Source: Microbulbifer sp. A4B17
GTDB taxonomy: Bacteria; Pseudomonadota; Gammaproteobacteria; Pseudomonadales; Cellvibrionaceae
Direction: 5' to 3'
DNA length: 64,000 nucleotides
NCBI RefSeq assembly: GCF_003076275.1
Contig: NZ_CP029064.1
Coordinates: 878,501-942,500 of the forward strand
Shown here: positions 36,753 through 45,237 of the stretch, in pieces
Layout: every line of letters begins with the position of its first letter
Position numbering within the stretch: position 1 is the first letter of the stretch
The notes under the pieces: generated by a model
Seen by the model: only the letters and a program-made list of their open reading frames with translations
What the model was told of the DNA's origin: nothing
The model's database searches: none
Position numbers and translations under genes: made by a program

Positions 36753-37712
36753 TTACTGACTGCTGACGGTGACGGTTAGCACGTCGGTATAAAAGGGTTC
36801 ACTTGCATTTTCCCAGTCGGATGGGGCAACAGAAATATAAATTCGTGCATTGTCAGACAGGCAACTTTCATCTTCAGTCCGACTAAAGCTACCGGGGACG
36901 TCTCCCAGGCTTCCTGGTGAGACTCCTGAGGTAGCGCCAAGGTTGTCAGAGAAGGCGACGCTATAAGGGATTTGCTCACTGCTCCCGCCTAATTCGTAGG
37001 CATTACTTCCTCCACCCCCGGTACTGCCGTTGGCGCTGGACAGGTTCACTGTGTAGCTGCTAAATCCAATTCCCCCAACACAGAAATCTTCGCTGCCCTC
37101 AATAGATTGTCCAAACAAGGTTCCACTGTTGCTGAGATCAACATCACCGAGGTTGCGAATGGTAATACTTGGCTCCACTTCCAGCTCAATATCAAATTGA
37201 ACAGTTTCGGTTCCGGCAGTCCAAATGAAGAAATAATTATTCAGTGTCATCTCAAAGCTGGCGGAGTAGCGACTGGAAGAGGGCACCTGGTTGCTATCCA
37301 GTTCGATTACCAAGTAGGTATCAGCGTCGTCACTGGTGCCCGCAAAAGTATTGGATTGATTTCCCGGAGTGAGTGTTTCTGTGGAGCCGTTGTTTGCCCG
37401 GAAGGATAAATCTATATCCAATTGTTCGCCGCTGTCTGCAAAAAGGGAAAAAGTAGAGCCGCTGAGCGGAGTCACTTCTACATCGTAGCGTAGGGTCCAG
37501 CTCCCCAATAGGCTGCGGGTTGTAAACTGAATTTCTTTAGGGTCTGATTCGTAATCTAAAGTGTGAGAGTCCTCCAGGCCGCAAACCCGCAAATCGTTAT
37601 TGCTTGAGCAATTCACCTGGGCCTGTAATGGCATATTGAGCAATAGCAATAGCAATAGCAATAGCAGTGCAGGGAAGAGGCCAAACTTTTGCAACTTCTT
37701 AATTGTGGGCAT
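36753..37712 (-). CDS. Minor pilin / tip adhesin of the chaperone-usher pilus
   Basis: 319 residues. The signal peptide contains ten consecutive Leu coded by a hexanucleotide repeat. The N-terminal half (about 35-180) is unique and may be the binding domain. The C-terminal half (about 190-319) is homologous to the major pilin at 40258: both have the EDFCVGGIGFS stretch, a second Cys before DNARIYIS or DNARFQVT, SDWE, and an end in TVTVSS or TITVAS. The start overlaps the usher end by 14 bases. Confidence 0.78.
   Translation of the reverse strand: MPTIKKLQKFGLFPALLLLLLLLLLNMPLQAQVNCSSNNDLRVCGLEDSHTLDYESDPKEIQFTTRSLLGSWTLRYDVEVTPLSGSTFSLFADSGEQLDIDLSFRANNGSTETLTPGNQSNTFAGTSDDADTYLVIELDSNQVPSSSRYSASFEMTLNNYFFIWTAGTETVQFDIELEVEPSITIRNLGDVDLSNSGTLFGQSIEGSEDFCVGGIGFSSYTVNLSSANGSTGGGGSNAYELGGSSEQIPYSVAFSDNLGATSGVSPGSLGDVPGSFSRTEDESCLSDNARIYISVAPSDWENASEPFYTDVLTVTVSSQ
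37639..37666. repeat. AGCAAT hexanucleotide repeat in adhesin signal peptide
   Basis: Four full copies plus a partial copy of AGCAAT, coding Leu-Leu pairs on the minus strand. Changes in copy number keep the frame, so slippage would change signal-peptide length rather than switch the gene off. Confidence 0.8.
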
Positions 37713-40218
37713 GGCTTACCTCCGCGGTCTGTTCAGTTTGGCAGTTTGCTGTGGACTCTTCTACGGTTCCCAGGTTGAGCCAGCTATCGCCAGAGGATGA
37801 AACTCTAAGTGAAGTTTTACAACTTCCCCAGCTGATTTCTGCATTCTGAAGGGCGCTCTGATCGCCACGGAACTCCAGTTGGAAGACACCGTATAGATCG
37901 GTTTTGGTTGAGTGTTCGCCGATTACAATTTCTGTATCTGCGAGCCCCTGCCCAAAGCTGGTTAGTCGCCCAAGAACCAGTATTTGCGGCAGTATCCGAT
38001 AGCTGGTAGAACCCACATTACCTGGATACAGGGTTATCGTTTCTGAGATTTCCCGGTAATCAAAGAAGCCCTCTTCAAGCGGGCGTAGGGAAAGATCGTA
38101 GCTGCGAAATGCCGGTAAGTTAATTACAGACGTCATTCCACCTTTGGCGTATCCACGACGATTGCCATTGACCAGCACTTCGAAGTCTTTGTCCTCGCTG
38201 CCTTCGATATTCACAATAACTGCACTTTCCAGGCTCTGTTCACCACCCCAGTTGAAGGAGTTTTTTGTAGCAACCAAATTGGTGCTAAAGCCACCCAGAT
38301 AATTGACTGCACTGCCTTCGTTATCATCGTAAAGTCCAACCGCAGCATTCAAATAGCCGTAATGTCCCGCCAAGCGTGTGCGGCTTTCCAGGTAGTGGGC
38401 CTCTGGAGATTGTTCCAGGGATAACTGCTGCTCAAATTCTGCCGCCCATAAATCGCGGTCGTACCAGCGGCTTTCAAGCGCGAATCGCTCGCCGCTATTG
38501 TGTTGTTCGCTACGATCACTGTAGAGGTTTGCGGTGTGCTGCCAGTGTTTGGAGCGCCTGCGAAACTGGATTTCCAGGCTGGTGTATTGATCACCATCTG
38601 CATCACTGTGAGAAAGGGTAGCATTGCCCAGCCAGTGAGCACTCTTAAAAATCGGGTGGCGAAATTCCAGGGTTTTTAATTTTCGTGCGCCGCCCTGGGA
38701 GTCATTGAGTTCAAAACTGCCGGGGAGCAGGTCCTGAGGTTCGTCCCGCTCACTGAACCTCAGGGATAGTTGCCCACCAAATACCACTGTGCGCAAATTC
38801 AAACTGGTTTGGGAATAGCTGCCCGGCAACAGTGGATATGTATCAGAATTTATGGTGGTTTTATCGGCATCCAGTTTGGTTTTAATTGCGCTGAGCGTGC
38901 CATAGGGCATTTTAAGTAATGCCTGCAACCGATATCCGCTACGTCCATCATTTGATGCCACCAGACTTGGAGATAACTCAAAACCTCCTCCGATCCAGCG
39001 ACTACCGAGTTCAAATAATTGCTGTTCCTCTGCAGCGGCACCGGAGGCAAAAATACCAAGTCCGGTAGTTAAGCGGCGTGCGACAGACGAAGTAACAATA
39101 CCTTCGTTGTAGTAGTCTGGCAGGACCCCATCGCTAAAGTTTCGAGTTGGTAAACCGGCCTGGAAACTCCAAAACCACTCACCGGCAGCGGGTAGCAATG
39201 AATCCTTGGCGAAGAATTCAATATGTCGACTCAAAACCCGCCCGGCTTCATCATAGGTGCGCACCTCAATATCGTAGGCACCCTGGGGCAGGGTGGAGGT
39301 ATTTAAGAGGCGGTTGCCGGCTTCCAGCAGTTCGGTGTGGATAAGTCGCTCATCCCGGTAAATCTCGACCCTTCCACGTACTGGCATATTAATTTCTACC
39401 GGCGCCCCCTGTTGATAACTGATGTCCGTCCGCGTGCGCTGGGAAGTGCGCAATTCCAGTCCGTATATGTTCTCCTGAGGCCGGAAATAACCAAAGCCAC
39501 CCTGGGGTTGTAAAAGTCCCACTGAATAAGCTCGCCCGCGAAAATCTCGGCTCCAGTAGAGGTTATTGATCTGACTGTCCTGCTCAGTCGCTACAGACCA
39601 CTGTGAGTGCAGGCCACTCTCCCCAAAGCTGACAATGGTGTTGCCACTTAATGCGGCGTTATAGCTGTCGGGGCTCCAGTCGCTCTCAACCCCACTCCAG
39701 GAACCACTCAGGTTTTGCACTACAGAAAAGTTGGAGCTCGCTTCTGGCAAGTAGGGATCATTGATCGCCGGCTTCTGTGGCAACAGTTCTTGCGAGAAAA
39801 AAAGATCGAGCCGGTAATGCTCTTCATCGTAAATAACCGCAAATTCAGAGGGCATTAAATAGCCGCAGCCAATTTGTCGACTCGAGCGGCACACATGGTG
39901 GCTGTTTCTGGTTTGGGGGCGTTCGAGAATGGCGAGAATTCGCTCGGCATTGCGAACTTCTGGTAGCAGTTCGAGTACCGCAGATGGGAAATTAAAATGG
40001 ATAAAGCGGGGGTCTACAGTAACCTGCGCAGCACCAATCTCCCGGCCGCCGTAGTAGAGGTCCACCACGAGTTGCTGGGGTTGGGTGAGATCATCAAACC
40101 CTTCAGGAGCAGAGGTTTCCAATAGGAAAGTGGCTGCGGTCGCTGCAAGGGCATCGGGGCAGGAACCCAGCACCAGGCAAAAAGCCAGTGCAAGGCGCCC
40201 CAGGTGACGTCCTGCCAT
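37699..40218 (-). CDS. Outer-membrane usher, alternative (TcfC/CS1-like) class
   Basis: 839 residues with a signal peptide (LALAFCLVLGSCPDALA). The secretion channel for pilus assembly: an N-terminal domain (LVVDLYYGGREIGAAQVTVD), a large barrel (YNAALSGNTIVSFGESG, then YSVGLLQPQGGFGYFRPQENIYG), a plug-like domain (APVEINMPVRGRVEIYRDE, YDIEVRTYDEAGR) and C-terminal Ig-like parts (GVFQLEFRGDQ). It lies 39 bases after the pilin gene and overlaps the adhesin gene. Confidence 0.87.
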   Translation of the reverse strand: MAGRHLGRLALAFCLVLGSCPDALAATAATFLLETSAPEGFDDLTQPQQLVVDLYYGGREIGAAQVTVDPRFIHFNFPSAVLELLPEVRNAERILAILERPQTRNSHHVCRSSRQIGCGYLMPSEFAVIYDEEHYRLDLFFSQELLPQKPAINDPYLPEASSNFSVVQNLSGSWSGVESDWSPDSYNAALSGNTIVSFGESGLHSQWSVATEQDSQINNLYWSRDFRGRAYSVGLLQPQGGFGYFRPQENIYGLELRTSQRTRTDISYQQGAPVEINMPVRGRVEIYRDERLIHTELLEAGNRLLNTSTLPQGAYDIEVRTYDEAGRVLSRHIEFFAKDSLLPAAGEWFWSFQAGLPTRNFSDGVLPDYYNEGIVTSSVARRLTTGLGIFASGAAAEEQQLFELGSRWIGGGFELSPSLVASNDGRSGYRLQALLKMPYGTLSAIKTKLDADKTTINSDTYPLLPGSYSQTSLNLRTVVFGGQLSLRFSERDEPQDLLPGSFELNDSQGGARKLKTLEFRHPIFKSAHWLGNATLSHSDADGDQYTSLEIQFRRRSKHWQHTANLYSDRSEQHNSGERFALESRWYDRDLWAAEFEQQLSLEQSPEAHYLESRTRLAGHYGYLNAAVGLYDDNEGSAVNYLGGFSTNLVATKNSFNWGGEQSLESAVIVNIEGSEDKDFEVLVNGNRRGYAKGGMTSVINLPAFRSYDLSLRPLEEGFFDYREISETITLYPGNVGSTSYRILPQILVLGRLTSFGQGLADTEIVIGEHSTKTDLYGVFQLEFRGDQSALQNAEISWGSCKTSLRVSSSGDSWLNLGTVEESTANCQTEQTAEVSHAHN

Positions 40219-40257
40219 AGTGAGCTATGGCTGGCGGGGCCAGCCATTTTTCACTTT

Positions 40258-40788
40258 TTATTCGGAGGCGACAGTGATCGTCAAGGTATCGGAATAGCTG
40301 GTGCCGTTTAGCACGGTTGCAGTTTCCCAGTCGCTGTTATTGATAGTGACCTGGAATCTGGCGTTGTCGTCGGAAGCGCAGGCGGCAACATTGCGCGATT
40401 GACCTGTCAGGGGAGTGCCTTCCGTAACAGTGGTAAAGCTACCGGAAGTGCTGTTATCAAAACCAACACTGTAGGGGATGCTGGTTGTACCGCCGTCAGT
40501 CAATTTAAACGGATCAGTGGCATCCCCATTAGTACTTTCGAAAGTAACACTGTATGTAGAGAAACCAATACCGCCAACACAGAAGTCTTCAATACCCTCA
40601 GCGCTAGTACCGGAAGCAGGGTCTTCAATCTCGAGGTCGTCTACGCGAGTGATCTCAATAGAGGTAGTGAAAGAGAGGGTGATAACACTGTCTTCGCTAG
40701 CTTCCGCCGCTAGAGAGCTGGCGGAGAAACTGAAAAGGGTGCCCGCTGCGATAGCGGAAAACAGTGAGCGAACTAGTTTTTTTTGCAT
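40258..40788 (-). CDS. Major pilin subunit
   Basis: 176 residues with a signal peptide (LFSAIAAGTLFSFSASSLA). The mature domain starts with a beta strand (DSVITLSFTTSIEITRV) that could serve in donor-strand exchange. Two Cys (in EDFCVGG and VAACASDD) may form a disulfide. It ends in TLTITVASE. Similar in its C-terminal domain to the 319-residue adhesin. First gene of the minus-strand pilus operon. Confidence 0.8.
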   Translation of the reverse strand: MQKKLVRSLFSAIAAGTLFSFSASSLAAEASEDSVITLSFTTSIEITRVDDLEIEDPASGTSAEGIEDFCVGGIGFSTYSVTFESTNGDATDPFKLTDGGTTSIPYSVGFDNSTSGSFTTVTEGTPLTGQSRNVAACASDDNARFQVTINNSDWETATVLNGTSYSDTLTITVASE

Positions 40789-41015
40789 GGTATGCCATCC
40801 TGAGCGATTAATTTATCGTTCTTAGGGGGAAGCTGCTCGCGAATACCCCTGCAAAATCTGGGGTGATACGTTAGTCCAGCTATTCCTTTTTATGGTCGCA
40901 ATAATACTTTTTTTGCAAAGTATGTCACGCTATTCCCCAAGAATATTCGGTTTATGGCGTGTAAATATTCTTATTGAAGAGAAAACCCCGCCTGTGCCCA
41001 GCGGCCGGCCAGCGC

Positions 41016-41021
41016 TATAAT
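41016..41021 (+). promoter_or_regulatory. Candidate -10 box of gltX
   Basis: TATAAT about 40 bases upstream of the gltX ATG; the -35 region is weak (TGTGCC at 17 bases). Confidence 0.4.
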
Positions 41022-41063
41022 CCTGCGGTTTAACGAGTCCTCCATTTATCAATCAGGTTTATC

Positions 41064-42539
41064 ATGACCGTAAGAACCCGAATCGCACCGTCTCCAACCG
41101 GTGATCCCCACGTTGGTACCGCCTATATTGCCCTCTTCAACCAGTGCTTTGCCCGCGCTCAAGGCGGCCAGTTTGTATTGCGCATTGAAGACACCGACCA
41201 GCAGCGCAGTACCCCGGAATCGGAGAAAGCCATTCTCGACAGCCTGCGTTGGCTCGGGCTGGACTGGCAGGAAGGACCGGATGTCGGTGGCCCCCACGGC
41301 CCCTATCGCCAGAGTGAGCGTGGCGATATCTACAAAACTTACTGCGATGAGCTGGTACAAAAAGGGCACGCCTTCCACTGCTACCGTACTGCGGAAGAAC
41401 TGGAGCAACTCCGTGAAGGATTGCGCGAAGCGGGCCGCACTTCACTGAAGCCCAGTGACCTGGCTCTGCCGGAAGAGGAAGTTGAAAAGCGTCGCGCTGC
41501 CGGAGCACCTTATGTAGTGCGTATGAATGTGCCTGAGAGCGGCACTTGTGTGGTGGAAGATCTGCTGCGCGGTACTATTGAAATCGACTGGGCCCAGGTA
41601 GACGCACAAATTCTGCTCAAGTCCGATGGTATGCCCACTTACCACCTTGCGAATGTGGTGGATGATCACCTGATGGAGATCACCCATGTTCTTCGCGGTG
41701 AGGAGTGGATCAACTCCGCACCCAAGCACAAGTTGCTGTACGAATACTTCGGTTGGGAAATGCCGGTGCTCTGCCACCTGCCGCTGTTGCGCAACCCGGA
41801 CAAGACCAAGCTATCCAAGCGTAAAAACCCCACCTCTATCCTGTATTACCAGCGTGCCGGTTTTATGCCCGAAGCACTGCTTAACTACCTTGGCCGTATG
41901 GGTTGGTCCATGCCGGACGAGCGCGAGAAGTTCTCCCTCGATGAGATGCTGGAGCATTTCGATATCCAACGTGTCTCCCTGGGCGGCCCGGTATTCGATG
42001 TAGAGAAGCTGTCCTGGTTGAACGGTCTGTGGATTCGCGAACTGGAAAACGAGCAACTCGCCGATCGCCTCACCGAGTGGATGTTTAACCGGGACAACCT
42101 GCTTAAGGTTCTGCCCCAGGCGAAAGAGCGTATGGAAACCTTCGGTGACTTTGCCCCGCTGGTTAGCTTCCTCGCCTCTGGCAAATTGCCCCTGACCGAA
42201 GACAGCTTCAGCGGTAACAAGCTGCCCTTGGATGACCAGAAAAAGCTGCTTCAATTTGCCCTGTGGCGTTTGGAAGCCCTGCGCGCCTGGGACAAGGACA
42301 GTATCTTCCAGGCAGTGAAAGCTCTGTCTACGGCCATGGAAATCAAGCTGAAAGACTTTAATGCCCCTCTGTTTGTCGCCATTAGCGGCACCACTGCGTC
42401 CTTCTCCGTGATGGAAGCCATGGTGCTCCTGGGCCCCGACCTCAGCCGCGCCCGCCTGCGTCAGGCGATCGACGTACTGGGCGGTGCCGGGAAGAAGGTG
42501 CTGAAGCGCTGGGAAAAAGAGTACGCTGGACTCAATTAA
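41064..42539 (+). CDS. gltX: Glutamyl-tRNA synthetase
   Basis: Class I aminoacyl-tRNA synthetase charging tRNA-Glu, 491 residues. The HIGH-type motif is in [15 protein letters not shown], followed by the conserved [13 protein letters not shown]. The KMSKS-type motif is KTKLSKRK (near 254), and the C-terminal anticodon-binding domain is complete. It is followed by a tRNA-Ala gene. Confidence 0.97.
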   Translation: MTVRTRIAPSPTGDPHVGTAYIALFNQCFARAQGGQFVLRIEDTDQQRSTPESEKAILDSLRWLGLDWQEGPDVGGPHGPYRQSERGDIYKTYCDELVQKGHAFHCYRTAEELEQLREGLREAGRTSLKPSDLALPEEEVEKRRAAGAPYVVRMNVPESGTCVVEDLLRGTIEIDWAQVDAQILLKSDGMPTYHLANVVDDHLMEITHVLRGEEWINSAPKHKLLYEYFGWEMPVLCHLPLLRNPDKTKLSKRKNPTSILYYQRAGFMPEALLNYLGRMGWSMPDEREKFSLDEMLEHFDIQRVSLGGPVFDVEKLSWLNGLWIRELENEQLADRLTEWMFNRDNLLKVLPQAKERMETFGDFAPLVSFLASGKLPLTEDSFSGNKLPLDDQKKLLQFALWRLEALRAWDKDSIFQAVKALSTAMEIKLKDFNAPLFVAISGTTASFSVMEAMVLLGPDLSRARLRQAIDVLGGAGKKVLKRWEKEYAGLN

Positions 42540-42633
42540 GGCTGATCCGCATCGGTGAACCCCCGGGAGCGGCAGCCTCTGGGGGCCTGTGATGTCAGCA
42601 GCTAACTAATTGATTAAAAAGTTATTTTTTCTG

Positions 42634-42661
42634 TTGACAGGCGCCTAAACCTTGCTAAAAT
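42634..42661 (+). promoter_or_regulatory. Promoter of tRNA-Ala
   Basis: TTGACA (42634-42639), a 16-base spacer, TAAAAT (42656-42661), then a GC-rich discriminator (GCGCCCCGC) typical of stringently controlled stable-RNA promoters. It lies about 40 bases before the tRNA. Confidence 0.75.
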
Positions 42662-42700
42662 GCGCCCCGCTTTCGACGAAAACGTCAAGCAACAAAATTT

Positions 42701-42776
42701 GGGGCTATAGCTCAGCTGGGAGAGCGCAACACTGGCAGTGTTGAGGTCAGCGGTTCGATCCCGCTTAGCTCCACCA
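42701..42776 (+). tRNA. tRNA-Ala (anticodon GGC)
   Basis: 76 bases with encoded CCA. The acceptor stem starts GGGGCTA and the D-arm is AGCTCAGCTGGGAGAGC. The anticodon stem CAACA/TGTTG closes the loop CTGGCAG (anticodon GGC), and the T-loop is GTTCGATCC. It is the probable attachment gene for the prophage remnant that starts beside it. Confidence 0.95.
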
Positions 42777-43121
42777 AATTTCCCTTGTACTTCAAGGGGT
42801 TGCGAGAAGGGGGTTCACGGCCTCTTATCCAGTGAACAAAAACTGGACAAAAACTCGCAAGAATGAAAAAAGGGCCTCTAGGGCCCTTTTTTTTCACCTG
42901 AAATTCCCATCGTTGTAGCTTCCTTCGAGCATTTTGCCTGCTTGGCTGAATGTTGATTTCTTTGCGATTACCTTCGCTCGTTTCTGCCTAACACGCTTTG
43001 ATAAGAAGATAAAGCGGTACTGTCTATTCATTGATAATTTGTTATGAACAGTAGGTAGCTTTGGGCATGCAGGGTAAGGTGGTATAAAGAATCTTTTCTT
43101 GAGTCAACCGTTGCCATTTAA
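42777..43121. other. Gap between tRNA and prophage cargo
   Basis: No gene visible. It holds the terminator at 42865-42894 and would contain one att site if the tRNA was the integration target; I could not find the second copy of the tRNA end. Confidence 0.45.
42865..42894 (+). terminator. Terminator downstream of tRNA-Ala
   Basis: AGGGCC / GGCCCT stem (42871-42876 with 42882-42887), flanked by an A run and followed by eight T. It could work in both directions. Confidence 0.8.
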
Positions 43122-43637
43122 AAGTCAGGGAGAAATACGATCAGAAAGCAATCTCCAACAATTGATGTCTTGTATCGGATAAAGCGAGGCCTTGCTGGTT
43201 ATATTAGTTATCTAGCGGCATGTGAAATGAATGAGGCCTTTAGTGAGTGCGTGCTATATGAGCCAGCTTTAAGGATTCTTACTGCGAGAGGTTTTTCCGT
43301 AAAGTGTGAATACTCTTGCCCAGGCTTTCCTAAAAACGGTCCTGGTGATTACAAGAAAATTGATTTTCTAGCAAGCAGAGGCTCGGATTCATTCGCAGTT
43401 GAAATGAAGTGGGCAAAAAACAAGAATGTCAAAATTAATGGAGATATAGCGAAGCTACAAAAATTTTTAGAAAATACAGCTAATTCCAAAGCTTTCCTTT
43501 GCGTATTTGGTCGTAAAAGCCATCTCAAAAATCTAAGCGTTTCTACTGAAAACTTAAGAGAGCAGGGAAGAGCTGTTTATGCAGAGTTTGGCGTTACAAA
43601 ATATGGTTGTAGAGTATATGAACTAAGTTTAGGTTAA
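43122..43637 (+). CDS. Predicted PD-(D/E)XK nuclease-fold protein, start unclear
   Basis: The first usual start is TTG at 43170 (155 residues), but the frame is open from 43122. An AGGGAG site at about 43127-43132 sits 7 bases before an ATC at 43140, giving a longer N-terminus (RKQSPTIDVLYRIKRGL). The core KIDFLA ... FAVEMKWAKN fits the PD-(D/E)XK pattern (Asp, then Glu-x-Lys in the next strand), which suggests a restriction-endonuclease-like fold. A conserved-looking VLYEPALRILTARGF block precedes it. It lies in the cargo zone between tRNA and integrase, where anti-phage genes are common, so a defence role is possible but unproven. Confidence 0.6.
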   Translation, partial: KSGRNTIRKQSPTIDVLYRIKRGLAGYISYLAACEMNEAFSECVLYEPALRILTARGFSVKCEYSCPGFPKNGPGDYKKIDFLASRGSDSFAVEMKWAKNKNVKINGDIAKLQKFLENTANSKAFLCVFGRKSHLKNLSVSTENLREQGRAVYAEFGVTKYGCRVYELSLG

Positions 43638-43748
43638 CACATTGATGGCGGTGTCTTCTTTATAACTACTTAATTCAGGATGAGGTCCATGGCTAGACCA
43701 TATGGAAATGATAAGGTACGATTGATGATAGAAAAATAAGGATATCTA

Positions 43749-44184
43749 GTGAATTGTTATAGATTTATATCTCTGTTTGTTATTGGATTCCTGGCGTCTA
43801 ATATTTATGCAGAGGAAGTTATCTATCTTTGTGTGTCTGAGGAAGCAACCGGGTTTTACTACGAAAAAGGGGCTTGGGGACGGGCACATTTTAATGTCTC
43901 TAACGATAAGTGCATCCTTCGAAAAATCAAAAAAAACAGAATTTTGGTACAAAGATAAAAAGCATCCTTATGGGGTGTTTGAACTAGGTGCTAAAAGCCC
44001 CGTATACAGATGTCTTATAAGCGAGTATGCAAATGATTTTATTTGTCATGTTGGGGTTGGGGAGTTTTTCTTTTCGCCAGAATCCGGGAGATTTATAAAA
44101 ACGTATACCGCAGGATATTGGAATGGTGAGAATAATAATGAAAATACTCCAAATGTTACTCGCGGGCGGTGCTCAAAAATTTAA
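43749..44184 (+). pseudogene. Secreted protein gene with a frameshift in an A8 run
   Basis: The first frame (GTG at 43749) gives a signal peptide (FISLFVIGFLASNIYA) and EEVIYLCVSEEATGFYYEKG, then stops at 43958. The second frame continues the same kind of protein to 44184 (EFWYKDKKHPYGVFELG ... VTRGRCSKI). Removing one A from the run at 43929-43936 joins them into one 144-residue protein with five Cys in the mature part. It is a frameshift mutation, a phase-variable tract, or a sequence error. Function unknown. Confidence 0.7.
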
Positions 44185-44283
44185 TTTTACCTTAAAAGAT
44201 AATTTGTAAGGATCAAAAATTCCTTACTGTCTTGTATTAAGGCTCTTAATGACAGTGTTGGAAATTGCAAGGGGGTTGTGAAT

Positions 44284-45171
44284 ATGGTTGTGGTGCTTGA
44301 TAAATTTTTATCGATGCCCACTCCTTGGAGAGTGGTATTAAGTGCCATCATGGGGTTTCTTGCTGGCCCAGCTCTGATTGGGGTTTTTAGTGAATATGCA
44401 GCTTATTGGTACGCGCTTGAAATGCATGTGCGCCCCCCAGTTGAGGGAATCCCTTACCTTTCAGCAACTGTAACATTTACTAGTTTTATAATAGTGGTTA
44501 TGGTAAGTGCCGTTTTTTTGTTAACTCGAATGGTGGTTGGTTATTTTATAGGTAATGTGGTTCTTTCTATTGAAATTTACCCCAAATTATTATCAAAATT
44601 TTTTGTGACTCTAACGGGTCGCCTTCGCTCTGAAATTAATATTGCTGCAATTGAAGGGTTCTTTGCAGCGGGTAGTGAGGGGGTGAAAGAATTTGAAAAA
44701 TTGCCGGCGAAGAAAGCAATTTATATATCCTTATTGTTTGCAGTAATTTCTTCTTCTTTAATTACGCTTATTATCTGGATGGTTAATGATGAAAGTGAAG
44801 TATTTAAAATACTAATTATTTTTTCCTTATATGTTTTTTTTGTGCTGCTCTCGCTATGGAGGAGATTTGTTATGATTTTGATTTCCTTTGTTACAGCTAT
44901 TGCGTTCTATTTTTTTACGATATCATTACTATTTAATGGTGAGCAATATTCAAAGTTTCTGAGGGTTACAGGTTTTGGTGGGGAGTTGCCAGTTAGTATT
45001 GAGGTGAATGACAGGGACAAACCAATAGGGATGACACTGGTACTGCGTTCTAGGGATTGGTTGATTGGTTATGAGGTTGGCTCTCAAAGAGTTATTGAAG
45101 TACCTATATCGAGTGTCAGAAATATTCAATATTTATCTGACTCGAAGAGTAAAGAGTTAACTAGGCCGTAG
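44284..45171 (+). CDS. Membrane protein of unknown function (prophage cargo)
   Basis: About 295 residues from the ATG at 44284, which lies 8 bases after AAGGGGG (a GTG at 44278 is too close to it). Five or so hydrophobic segments: about 17-35, 60-85, 150-170, 180-195 and 200-220. A soluble C-terminal domain (about 225-295: SIEVNDRDKPIGMTLVLRSRDWLIGYEVG) looks beta-rich. AT-rich compared with the housekeeping genes, consistent with transfer. No family recognised. Confidence 0.7.
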   Translation: MVVVLDKFLSMPTPWRVVLSAIMGFLAGPALIGVFSEYAAYWYALEMHVRPPVEGIPYLSATVTFTSFIIVVMVSAVFLLTRMVVGYFIGNVVLSIEIYPKLLSKFFVTLTGRLRSEINIAAIEGFFAAGSEGVKEFEKLPAKKAIYISLLFAVISSSLITLIIWMVNDESEVFKILIIFSLYVFFVLLSLWRRFVMILISFVTAIAFYFFTISLLFNGEQYSKFLRVTGFGGELPVSIEVNDRDKPIGMTLVLRSRDWLIGYEVGSQRVIEVPISSVRNIQYLSDSKSKELTRP

Positions 45172-45237
45172 GAAGTGTGGTTCAAAATGAAGCTAAATAA
45201 GAATTAAATGCTACTGTAAAACTATGTGCGCTTTCTA

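Noticed and set aside
43692-43739. 16-codon frame starting MARPYGNDK
   Set aside because: It resembles the start of some transposases but is too short to support.
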